Shown: positions 1 to 5,824 of the stretch, in pieces
How positions within the stretch are numbered: position 1 is the stretch's first letter
Layout: every line of letters starts with the position of its first letter
NCBI GenBank assembly: GCA_023391775.1
Contig: JAEWAG010000396.1
Coordinates: 1 to 8,924, forward strand
Source of the DNA: Pseudomonadota bacterium
GTDB lineage: Bacteria; Pseudomonadota; Gammaproteobacteria; Xanthomonadales; Xanthomonadaceae
Direction of reading: 5' to 3'
DNA length: 8,924 nucleotides
Translations under genes and position numbers: made by a program
Notes under the pieces: generated by a model
What the model was told of the DNA's origin: nothing
Databases searched by the model: none
The model's input: only the letters and a program-made list of their open reading frames with translations

Positions 1-3000
1 CCGGAGCTGCAGAACGCCGTGGTCACCGTCAGCACCGCCTACTACGGCGCCGACGCGGACCTGATGCAGGGCTTCGTGACCACGCCGCTGGAGCGGGAGG
101 TGGCCTCCGCGGAGGGCATCGACTACCTGACCTCGACCAGTGCCGCGGGCATCTCCACCATCCAGGCCTACATCCGCCTGGACCATGACGCCAACGAAGC
201 GCTCACCCAGATCGCGGCCAAGGTCAACAAGCTGCGCAGCCAGCTGCCGGCCGAATCCGAGGACCCGGTGATCGAGCTGCAGCAGGGCCAGCAGATCGCG
301 GCGATGTACGTGTCCTTCGCCAGCGAGCGGCTGAACAACAACCAGATCACCGACTACCTGGTGCGCGCGGTGGAGCCGCGCATCGCCACCATCCCCGGCG
401 TACAACGCGCGGACATCATGGGCGCCGGGACCTTCGCCATGCGGGTGTGGCTCAAGCCGGACCGGATGACCGCGCTGCAGGTCACCGCCAGCGACGTGCA
501 CAACGCGCTGCAGGCCAACAACGTGCTCTCGGCGCTGGGCTCGACCAAGGGCCAGATGGTGGCCATCGACCTGACCGCGCGCACCGACCTGCGCAGCGCC
601 GAGGAATTCCGCCGGCTGATCGTGCGCGAGGAGGACGGCGCGATCGTCCGCCTGGGCGACATCGCCGACGTGGAGCTGGGGTCGGAGAGCTACGGCACCT
701 CGGTCCGGATCAATGGCGACGCGGCGACTTTCATGGGCATCTTCGTATCGCCCGATGCCAACTCGCTGGACGTGATCGAGGAGGTGCGCAAGGTCTGGCA
801 CGCGGAGATCGTGCCGCAGCTGCCGGAAGGCATCGAGGCGACGATTCCCTACGACAGCACCGAGGCGATCGAGGACGCCATCAGCGAGGTCGTGCGCACC
901 ATCGTCGAGGCGGTGATCATCGTGATCGTGGTGATCTTCCTGTTCCTGGGCTCGCTGCGCAGCGTACTGATCCCGGCGGTTACCGTGCCGCTGTCGCTGG
1001 TCGGCGTGCTGTTCATGATGTTGCTGATGGGCTTCACCATCAACCTGCTGACCCTGCTGGCGATGGTGCTGGCGATCGGCATCGTCGTCGATGACGCGAT
1101 CATCGTGCTAGAGAACATCCACCGCCACATCGAGGACGGCATGAGCCCCCACGACGCGGCGATCAAGGGCGCGCGCGAGCTGGCCTGGCCGGTGGTGGCC
1201 ATGACCACCACCCTGGTGGCGGTGTACCTGCCGATCGGCTTCCAGGGGGGGCTGACCGGCGTGCTGTTCACCGAGTTCGCCTTCACCCTGGCCGGCGCGG
1301 TGCTGCTGTCGGGCGTGATCGCGCTGACCCTGTCGCCGATGATGTGCGCCCGCCTGCTCAAGCCGCACAGTGCCGGCCATGGCAAGAGCCGCCTGGAATC
1401 CTGGCTGGACGCGCGGTTCGAACACCTGCGTGGCGGCTACGAGCGACGTCTGCACAGCGCCCTGGACACCCGCGCGGTGATCGCGGTGTTCGGCGCGCTG
1501 GTGCTGGTGTCCTGCGGCGTCCTGTACTGGACCGCCCCCAAGGAGCCGGCGCCGCTGGAGGACGAGGGCTTCATCTTCGCCATCGGCAGCGCCGACGCCT
1601 ACACCACCCTGGACTACGTCGAGCGCTATACCGACGAGATCAACGCGATGGCCGCGAAGGTCCCGGAGATCAACGACTTCTTCCTGTTCAATGGCGGCTT
1701 CGGCGGCGGTGGCGGGGCCAGCAACAGCGCCATGGCCGGCTTCGTGCTCAAGCCCTGGAGCGAGCGTGACCGCTCCACCAACCAGGTGCTGCAGCAGGAG
1801 CTGCAGCCGAAGCTGGCCCAGGTCACCGGCCTGAACACCTTCGCCCTGGTACCGCCCTCGCTGCCCACCGCCGGCGGCGATGGCGGCGGCGAGTTCCTGG
1901 TGCTGGGCATCGGCTCGCTGCAGCAGCTCAACGACCTGTCCGACGCGATCCTGCAGAAGGCCATGGAAAGCCGCCGTTTCATCTTCCTGGACAAGGACCT
2001 GAAGATCGACAAGCCACGGATCGAGGTGCAGATCGACCGCGAGAAGGCCGCCTCCCTGGGCATCGACATGCGCACCCTGGCCGCGGACATGGCAGCCATG
2101 CTGTCCGGCGGCTACACCAACCGTTTCGCCATGGAGAACCGCTCCTACCGCGTGATCCCGCAGGTGCAGCGCAGCGACCGGCTCAACGCCGCGCAGCTGG
2201 AGAACTACTACACCCGCACCCGCGACGGCCAGCTGGTCCCGCTGTCGACCCTGATCACGCTCAAGGATAGCGCGCAGCCGCAGACGCTCAAGCGCTTCCA
2301 GCAGCTCAACGCGGTGGGCATCACCTTCGCCGCACGGCCGGGCGTGTCCAAGGGCGAGGCGCTGCGGGTGCTGGAGGAGGCCGCGGCCGAGGTGCTGCCG
2401 CAGGGCTACAGCGTCGACTACGCCGGCGAGTCGCGCCAGTACAAGCAGGAAGGTGCGACCATGCTGGTCACCCTGGGCTTTGCGCTGGTGGCGATCTTCC
2501 TGGTGTTGTCGGCGCAGTTCGAGAGCTTTCGCGACGCGCTGATCATGCTGATCACCGAGCCGATGGCGATCTCCGGCGCGCTGCTGGTGCTCAACTTCCT
2601 GGCCCTGGTCGCCGGTGGCCTGCAGATGGCCGGGATCGAGGCCTTCCCGGGGATGAGCATCAACATCTACACCCAGGTGGGCCTGGTCACCCTGGTCGGC
2701 GTGATCTCCAAGCACGGCATCCTGATCGTGGAGTTCGCCAACAAGCTGCAGATGCAGGGTATGGGCAAGCGCGAGGCGATCGAGCAGGCCTCCGGCATCC
2801 GCCTGCGCCCGGTGCTGATGACCACCGCGGCACTGGTGTTCGCGATGATCCCGCTGCTGATCGCCAAGGGACCGGGCGCGGCGGCGCGCTTCTCGCTGGG
2901 CATGGTGATCGCCTCGGGCATGACCATCGGTACCGCGTTCACCCTGTTCGTGCTGCCGGCCATGTACCTGTACCTGGCACGCGACCACAGCCACGACCGC

Positions 3001-3033
3001 GAAGCCGCCGAGCCGGCTGCCAGCGGCGCCTGA
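1..3033 (+). CDS. RND (HAE1-type) multidrug efflux permease, 5' end missing
   Basis: Inner-membrane proton-driven pump subunit. In this family it works as a trimer with a periplasmic adaptor and an outer-membrane channel to export drugs or other amphiphiles. The frame is open from base 1, with 1010 codons visible. HAE1 pumps are about 1030-1050 residues, so roughly 35-45 N-terminal residues, including TM1, lie outside the window. Visible parts in order: first porter half (about residues 5-295), TM2-TM6 (about 300-455), TM7 (about 487-510), second porter half (about 515-815), TM8-TM12 (about 821-990). TM4 carries the proton-relay pair D364-D365 in GIVVDDAIIVLEN, and TM10 carries K904 in LVGVISKHGILIVEF; these match Asp407/Asp408/Lys940 of AcrB. 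The switch-loop region (residues 564-575) is unusually glycine-rich. No adaptor or channel gene follows; an adaptor would be expected upstream, outside the window. The family is secure, the substrate is not; the sequence is closer in feel to MexW/MexI-type permeases than to AcrB. Confidence 0.96.
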   Translation, partial: PELQNAVVTVSTAYYGADADLMQGFVTTPLEREVASAEGIDYLTSTSAAGISTIQAYIRLDHDANEALTQIAAKVNKLRSQLPAESEDPVIELQQGQQIAAMYVSFASERLNNNQITDYLVRAVEPRIATIPGVQRADIMGAGTFAMRVWLKPDRMTALQVTASDVHNALQANNVLSALGSTKGQMVAIDLTARTDLRSAEEFRRLIVREEDGAIVRLGDIADVELGSESYGTSVRINGDAATFMGIFVSPDANSLDVIEEVRKVWHAEIVPQLPEGIEATIPYDSTEAIEDAISEVVRTIVEAVIIVIVVIFLFLGSLRSVLIPAVTVPLSLVGVLFMMLLMGFTINLLTLLAMVLAIGIVVDDAIIVLENIHRHIEDGMSPHDAAIKGARELAWPVVAMTTTLVAVYLPIGFQGGLTGVLFTEFAFTLAGAVLLSGVIALTLSPMMCARLLKPHSAGHGKSRLESWLDARFEHLRGGYERRLHSALDTRAVIAVFGALVLVSCGVLYWTAPKEPAPLEDEGFIFAIGSADAYTTLDYVERYTDEINAMAAKVPEINDFFLFNGGFGGGGGASNSAMAGFVLKPWSERDRSTNQVLQQELQPKLAQVTGLNTFALVPPSLPTAGGDGGGEFLVLGIGSLQQLNDLSDAILQKAMESRRFIFLDKDLKIDKPRIEVQIDREKAASLGIDMRTLAADMAAMLSGGYTNRFAMENRSYRVIPQVQRSDRLNAAQLENYYTRTRDGQLVPLSTLITLKDSAQPQTLKRFQQLNAVGITFAARPGVSKGEALRVLEEAAAEVLPQGYSVDYAGESRQYKQEGATMLVTLGFALVAIFLVLSAQFESFRDALIMLITEPMAISGALLVLNFLALVAGGLQMAGIEAFPGMSINIYTQVGLVTLVGVISKHGILIVEFANKLQMQGMGKREAIEQASGIRLRPVLMTTAALVFAMIPLLIAKGPGAAARFSLGMVIASGMTIGTAFTLFVLPAMYLYLARDHSHDREAAEPAASGA

Positions 3034-3038
3034 GCCGC

Positions 3039-3071
3039 TGGCCGCGGCACCTGCGACGGGTGCCGCGGCCA
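3039..3071. terminator. Bidirectional hairpin between convergent genes
   Basis: Perfect 13-bp inverted repeat, TGGCCGCGGCACC at 3039-3051 and GGTGCCGCGGCCA at 3059-3071, with a 7-nt loop. It lies wholly within the 48-bp gap between the RND stop (3031-3033) and the stop of the reductase gene on the other strand (3082-3084), so it could serve both transcripts. There is no T-tract on either side, so it is not a textbook intrinsic terminator. Such U-less hairpins are common at gene ends in high-GC genomes. Confidence 0.7.
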
Positions 3072-3081
3072 CGCGCAAGGC

Positions 3082-4182
3082 TCAGCCGGGCACGGGCGCG
3101 TCGGGCTCGATCAGCGCCTCGTGCCTCAGCTCGTCCCACAGCGCCGGTGGCACCGCCACCGCCATCGACTCCACGTTCGCGCGTACCTGCGCAGGCGTGC
3201 GCGCACCGGGGATCACCGCCGACACCACGTTCGGCGCGGCGGCGAACTGCAGCGCCACCGTGCGCAGGTCCACGCCGTGGCGCCCGCATACCGCCTGCAC
3301 CCGCGCGCGCCGGTCCGGGGCCCCGTCCGGCACCTCGCCCTCGTAGAGGTAGCGGTCGCGCCCACCCAGGTAGCCGGCCAGCAGCGGCGAGCCGACCACC
3401 ACCGAGGCGCCGCGCGCGGCGATCCGCGGGAAGGTCTCTCGCAGGGCGCGGGCGTGGTCCAGCAGCGAGTACTGGCAGGCCAGCAGGAAGATGTCCGGGT
3501 CCGATTCCTCCAGCGCCAGCAGGGCCGGCTCCGGGCAGTTCACCCCGAAGCCCCAGGCCTTGATCAGGCCCTCCGAGCGCATCCGCGTCAGCTCCGGCAT
3601 CGCGCCCTTGGCCGCTTCGGCGAAACGTCGCTCCCAGGGCATGCCCAGGTCGTCCTCGTTGTCCGGCGAAAGGTCGTGGATGAAGACCACGTCCAGCTGC
3701 TCCACGCCCAGGCGGTTGAGGCTGTCCTCCACCGAACGACGGGTGCCGGCGGCCGAGTAGTCGTAGCGGTGGCGGAACGGCGAAGGCTGCTCCCACATGG
3801 TCTCCGGCAGCGGCCCGGCGGTGGCGCAGAGCAGGCGACCGACCTTGCTGGAAAGCGTGTACTCCGAGCGCGGCTGGCCGTGCAGGAAGCGGCCGAAGCG
3901 CCGCTCCGAGAGGCCGAGCCCGTACCAGGGTGACGTATCGAAATAGCGCACGCCCGCTTCCCAGGCGGCGGCCAGCGTCGCCTCGCACTGGGCATCGGTG
4001 GCGGCGGCGAAACCATTGCCGATCGCCACCCCGCCCAGGCCCAGGCGGGTGAGCGGACGGAACCGCTCCGACGGCGCGTTGCCGGGAACCGGGCACTGCC
4101 TCTGCGTGCCCATGGTGGGCAGCACGCTGCCGGGCTGCGGCAGCGGCGGGGTGCCTTCTGTGGAGCGCGTTGGATCGGGCAT
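3082..4182 (-). CDS. Aldo/keto reductase, D-threo-aldose/L-fucose dehydrogenase type
   Basis: NAD(P)-dependent cytosolic oxidoreductase of the AKR superfamily, 366 aa from the chosen start. The full catalytic tetrad is present: D82 (YFDTSPWYG), Y87, K113 (LSSKVGR) and H169 (FIHD). The (beta/alpha)8 core begins near residue 44 with TRLGLGGVAIGNG, and the C-terminal cofactor-binding stretch reads VSAVIPGARTPAQVRANVES. The overall pattern recalls the D-threo-aldose 1-dehydrogenase / pyridoxal 4-dehydrogenase branch; the real substrate cannot be read from sequence. Start choice: ATG at 4182 has GGAG (4190-4193) 7 nt upstream. A second in-frame ATG at 4113 would give 343 aa, nearer the usual family length, but has no clear ribosome site. 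The roughly 40-residue, Pro-rich N-terminal stretch between the two starts is therefore uncertain. Monocistronic, divergent from the 4310 gene and convergent with the RND gene. Confidence 0.9.
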   Translation of the reverse strand: MPDPTRSTEGTPPLPQPGSVLPTMGTQRQCPVPGNAPSERFRPLTRLGLGGVAIGNGFAAATDAQCEATLAAAWEAGVRYFDTSPWYGLGLSERRFGRFLHGQPRSEYTLSSKVGRLLCATAGPLPETMWEQPSPFRHRYDYSAAGTRRSVEDSLNRLGVEQLDVVFIHDLSPDNEDDLGMPWERRFAEAAKGAMPELTRMRSEGLIKAWGFGVNCPEPALLALEESDPDIFLLACQYSLLDHARALRETFPRIAARGASVVVGSPLLAGYLGGRDRYLYEGEVPDGAPDRRARVQAVCGRHGVDLRTVALQFAAAPNVVSAVIPGARTPAQVRANVESMAVAVPPALWDELRHEALIEPDAPVPG

Positions 4183-4189
4183 CGGGGTA

Positions 4190-4193
4190 CTCC
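4190..4193 (-). promoter_or_regulatory. Ribosome-binding site favouring the 4182 start
   Basis: GGAG on the minus strand, 7 nt before the ATG at 4182. The competing ATG at 4113 is preceded by a GC-rich stretch without a Shine-Dalgarno core, so this site decides for the longer protein. Confidence 0.55.
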
Positions 4194-4232
4194 GGCATGA
4201 CGACGCCCCACCCTGCCCGGCACCTGATCCAC

Positions 4233-4248
4233 GCCGCGTGCACGCGGC
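4233..4248. repeat. 16-bp perfect palindrome in divergent intergenic region
   Basis: GCCGCGTGCACGCGGC is its own reverse complement. It sits between the divergent reductase (start 4182) and the 4310 gene, where an operator could act on both. In DNA of this composition a 16-bp palindrome is expected somewhere in 9 kb by chance at a rate not far below one, so position rather than rarity is the argument. Confidence 0.3.
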
Positions 4249-4272
4249 CCGTGATCCTGCGGTCACCCCCCG

Positions 4273-4284
4273 CACGCTAGCGTG
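4273..4284. repeat. 12-bp perfect palindrome upstream of the 4310 gene
   Basis: CACGCTAGCGTG, 25 bp before the ATG at 4310. It contains CTAG, which is rare in many bacterial genomes. It could be an operator half of the same divergent control region, or a small 5' UTR hairpin. A 12-bp palindrome alone is weak evidence. Confidence 0.25.
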
Positions 4285-4309
4285 GGCCGGTCCCATCAGG
4301 AGCAGCGGC

Positions 4310-4597
4310 ATGACCAGCATCGCCATCGCACCCCGCGTGCACATCGACCCGGCCGCCATCGAGCGGCTCAAGGCCCTGCAGCTCGAACTGGACGGGGAGC
4401 TGGTCGTGGAGCTGCAGATGCGCGATGGCAGCGTCCTCCAGGGCACGCTGCCCGAGCGGCCCACCCTGCAGCAGTTCCTCGACCCGGACGGCAACGAGGG
4501 CACCAACGGCCTGTTCCGCCTCGACAACGGCGACGCCGGCGTGCACCTGTACTGGCTGGACGAGGTCGAACGCGTGGTGCGGATTGGATCGGCGTAG
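4310..4597 (+). CDS. Small DUF3247-like protein (possible Sm-like fold)
   Basis: 95-aa soluble protein without signal peptide or membrane segment. The start is firm: AGGAG (4298-4302) lies 7 nt before the ATG. It begins with a short helix-like stretch (HIDPAAIERLKALQLEL), followed by a beta-rich segment (ELVVELQMRDGSVLQGTL), a conserved-looking central block (PTLQQFLDPDGNEGTNGLF) and a final strand pair (VHLYWLDEVERVVRIGS). From memory this matches DUF3247, a small family typical of Xanthomonas relatives. A structure from X. campestris was described as having a novel Sm-like motif, which would make nucleic-acid binding conceivable, though no function has been shown that I know of. Apparently monocistronic; the next gene starts 121 nt or more downstream with its own ribosome site. 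Confidence 0.8.
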   Translation: MTSIAIAPRVHIDPAAIERLKALQLELDGELVVELQMRDGSVLQGTLPERPTLQQFLDPDGNEGTNGLFRLDNGDAGVHLYWLDEVERVVRIGSA

Positions 4598-4718
4598 TGG
4601 CCACGTGCCCGCCGGCCCCGCGCACATGCAGGCTTTGCATTGCGCCGCCCGGCCCGGTTCACGCCCCTGCTGGACGGCGTTGGCCACGGTGGAGACCTCC
4701 AGTCACCGGAGCCCGCCG
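4598..4718. other. Intergenic stretch with an operator-like dyad
   Basis: 121 bp between the stop of the DUF3247-like gene and the leader ORF. I see no convincing sigma-70 promoter pair and no strong terminator. The clearest element is ATGCA-N5-TGCAT at 4626-4640, a short interrupted inverted repeat that is less GC-rich than its surroundings. An ATG at 4626 and a TTG at 4640 could extend the leader ORF or the SRPBCC-like gene upstream, respectively, but neither has a good ribosome site. Confidence 0.4.
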
Positions 4719-4787
4719 ATGAATCCGCACTTCCCCCCAGCACTCCACGACCCGGCCTTGCCCCGCCGCGTCCACTTCCCGGCATGA
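4719..4787 (+). CDS. Putative 22-aa leader peptide coupled to the next gene
   Basis: Short ORF reading MNPHFPPALHDPALPRRVHF then PA and stop. It has a good ribosome site, GGAG at 4708-4711, 7 nt before its ATG, while the following gene has none. Its TGA (4785-4787) overlaps the next ATG (4784-4786) as ATGA, the classic layout for translational coupling. The peptide is rich in Pro (6) and His (3), including a Pro-Pro pair, but shows no known domain. It could be a real leader, a mere ribosome-loading device, or an artefact if a base was miscalled and the two frames are one gene. An in-frame ATG at 4626 would make it longer. Confidence 0.45.
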   Translation: MNPHFPPALHDPALPRRVHFPA

Positions 4788-5269
4788 GTGCCGCCGGCAC
4801 CCCTTCCAAGCCCATCCTCAGCATCCAGCGCACGCTGACCTTCCGCGACCCGGCCCAGGCGATCATCGCCGCCTGGTGCGACCCGGCCGTGCAGAGACAC
4901 ATCCTCGATGGCGCGGCGCGCCCGGATGGCCAGGTCGACGGTGCCAGCCTGTGGCGGGTCCGCACCGCGTTCGGCCCCTCGCCCCAGGTCCGCCTGCGGC
5001 TGGAGTCGCGCGACCACAGCACCGCGCGGCACCGGGTGGATGGCGACGGCGGCTTCCGCGTCCTCAGCGAGCTGTCGACCGCGCCAAGCCCGGGCGGCAC
5101 CGAGGTCACCCTGCAGGTGTGCTTCCACCCGGACGGACTGCTGGACCGCGCTCCGCCGCAGGTTGATCCGACCCCGGTGCTGCTCGCCGGCCAGGCCCTG
5201 CGGCGCCTGCGCGCATGGCTGGAAACCGCGCGCGAGTCGGCAGCGGCGGATTCGGCCGGCCGAGGCTGA
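4784..5269 (+). CDS. SRPBCC-like (START/cyclase-type) ligand-binding protein
   Basis: 161 aa, soluble. It resembles SRPBCC 'polyketide cyclase/dehydrase' proteins, which hold a hydrophobic ligand in a helix-grip fold. Order seen: N-terminal strand ILSIQRTLTFRDP and helix PAQAIIAAWCDPAVQRHI, a strand SLWRVRTAF around W57, then the strands VRLRLESRDHSTARHRVDG, GGFRVLSELSTAP and GGTEVTLQVCF, and a C-terminal amphipathic helix LLAGQALRRLRAWLETARE. The LWRV...RLE...TEVTLQV...LRRLRAWLETARE pattern recalls the family that ends in 'DLRRFKQ(V/L)METGE'. Divergence is high, so the family call is moderate. No ribosome site precedes the ATG; the start codon lies in the loop of a 5-bp stem (CGGCA 4780-4784 / TGCCG 4789-4793), and translation probably depends on the overlapping leader ORF. 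A TTG at 4640 is an in-frame alternative that would add 48 residues of low-complexity, Pro-rich sequence. Confidence 0.7.
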   Translation: MSAAGTPSKPILSIQRTLTFRDPAQAIIAAWCDPAVQRHILDGAARPDGQVDGASLWRVRTAFGPSPQVRLRLESRDHSTARHRVDGDGGFRVLSELSTAPSPGGTEVTLQVCFHPDGLLDRAPPQVDPTPVLLAGQALRRLRAWLETARESAAADSAGRG

Positions 5270-5515
5270 CCCGGCCTTCGCCACGCATCTTCACGGGCCG
5301 CGTGCGAACGCGTCACCGGAGCTTGACCGCGGCCCGGCCAAGTTTGTCGCACCACTTCCGGACGACGCCGATGCAAGCACTTACCCCACCAGGGCTTCCG
5401 CAAGGTCCAGGTCGAAAACTCAAGCTGGAGGACTCCAGCAGCAAGGGACTGCGGGAGTGCCGCCATGTGCTGAGGCTATGAGCCGCCATCGACCCACGCC
5501 CAGGGAGGGCCTTGC
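5270..5515. other. Gene-poor 246-bp intergenic region
   Basis: Left part: hairpins at 5294-5336. Right part (about 5340-5515): lower GC than the genes, about 60-65 percent by hand count. It holds a 7-bp inverted repeat with a 2-nt centre at 5424-5439 (GCTGGAG/CTCCAGC) and a 36-codon ORF, 5371-5481 (starts MQALTPPGLP), with weak ribosome site and atypical A/T-ending codons. I do not call that ORF a gene. The promoter of the SemiSWEET-hydrolase unit should lie here, but I see no clear -35/-10 pair. Confidence 0.5.
5294..5336 (+). terminator. Possible terminator after the SRPBCC-like gene
   Basis: 9-bp inverted repeat CGGGCCGCG (5294-5302) / CGCGGCCCG (5328-5336). The 25-nt loop is followed by GCCAAGTTTGT, the most T-rich spot nearby. 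A smaller 5-bp stem with GCGA tetraloop (5299-5312) overlaps the left arm and would compete with it. The long loop makes this a weak call. Confidence 0.35.
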
Positions 5516-5824
5516 ATGAATCCGGACATCGTCGGCTGGGCCGCCTCGATCGTGCTGCTGGCCACCCTGGTGCGGCAGATCCTCAAGCAGGCACGCGAAG
5601 GCGCGGAGGGCGTGTCCACCTGGCTGTTCATCGGCCAGGCCACCGCGTCGGCGCTGTTCATCGCCTACTCGGTGCTGGTGGAGAACACCGTGTTCATCGT
5701 CACCAACAGCTGCCTGCTGCTGACCGCGATCGCCGGGCAGTACATCTCGCGCAGGGCCGCGCGCAGGGCGGCAGGCACAGGCGACGGGCATTCCCCGCGG
5801 GAGCATGAAGGCGCGCGCCGATGA
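5516..5824 (+). CDS. SemiSWEET / PQ-loop family small membrane protein
   Basis: 102 aa with three predicted membrane helices: about residues 5-23 (IVGWAASIVLLATLVRQIL), 34-55 (around STWLFIGQATASALFIAYSV) and 58-78 (TVFIVTNSCLLLTAIAGQYI), then a basic polar tail. Length, triple-helix layout, the GW start of helix 1, the GVS before helix 2 and the conserved Asn (N64) in helix 3 fit SemiSWEETs, bacterial half-size sugar facilitators that dimerise. The PQ motif reads R20-Q21, so the hinge proline is missing, and the usual Trp of helix 2 is F48; a substrate other than mono/disaccharides is possible. The start is firm: AGGGAGGG (5502-5509) just upstream with GGAGG 7 nt from the ATG. The stop overlaps the next gene as ATGA, so the two are translated together. 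Confidence 0.82.
   Translation: MNPDIVGWAASIVLLATLVRQILKQAREGAEGVSTWLFIGQATASALFIAYSVLVENTVFIVTNSCLLLTAIAGQYISRRAARRAAGTGDGHSPREHEGARR

Noticed and set aside
1693..1719. Gly-codon run (GGC repeats) as a simple-sequence or phase-variable repeat
   Set aside because: Codons vary (GGC, GGT, GGG) and are interrupted by a Phe codon, so it is not a slippage-prone repeat.
1108..3078. A 656-codon open frame antisense to the RND gene
   Set aside because: It is a shadow of high-GC codon bias: rich in His, Gln, Gly and Arg, with no domain, lying opposite a clear and well-conserved pump sequence.
4702..5321. Repeated 10-mer GTCACCGGAG at 4702-4711 and 5312-5321
   Set aside because: Dozens of repeated 10-mers are expected by chance in 9 kb, and the second copy precedes no start codon.
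4183..5466. Upstream extension of the reductase frame to 794 codons
   Set aside because: The extension runs antisense through two supported plus-strand genes, has Arg/Ser/Pro-rich low-complexity composition, and lies before a good ribosome site and ATG at 4182.
5371..5481. 36-codon ORF in the intergenic region (MQALTPPGLP...)
   Set aside because: Weak ribosome site, atypical codon use and no recognisable motif; kept only as an observation about the region.
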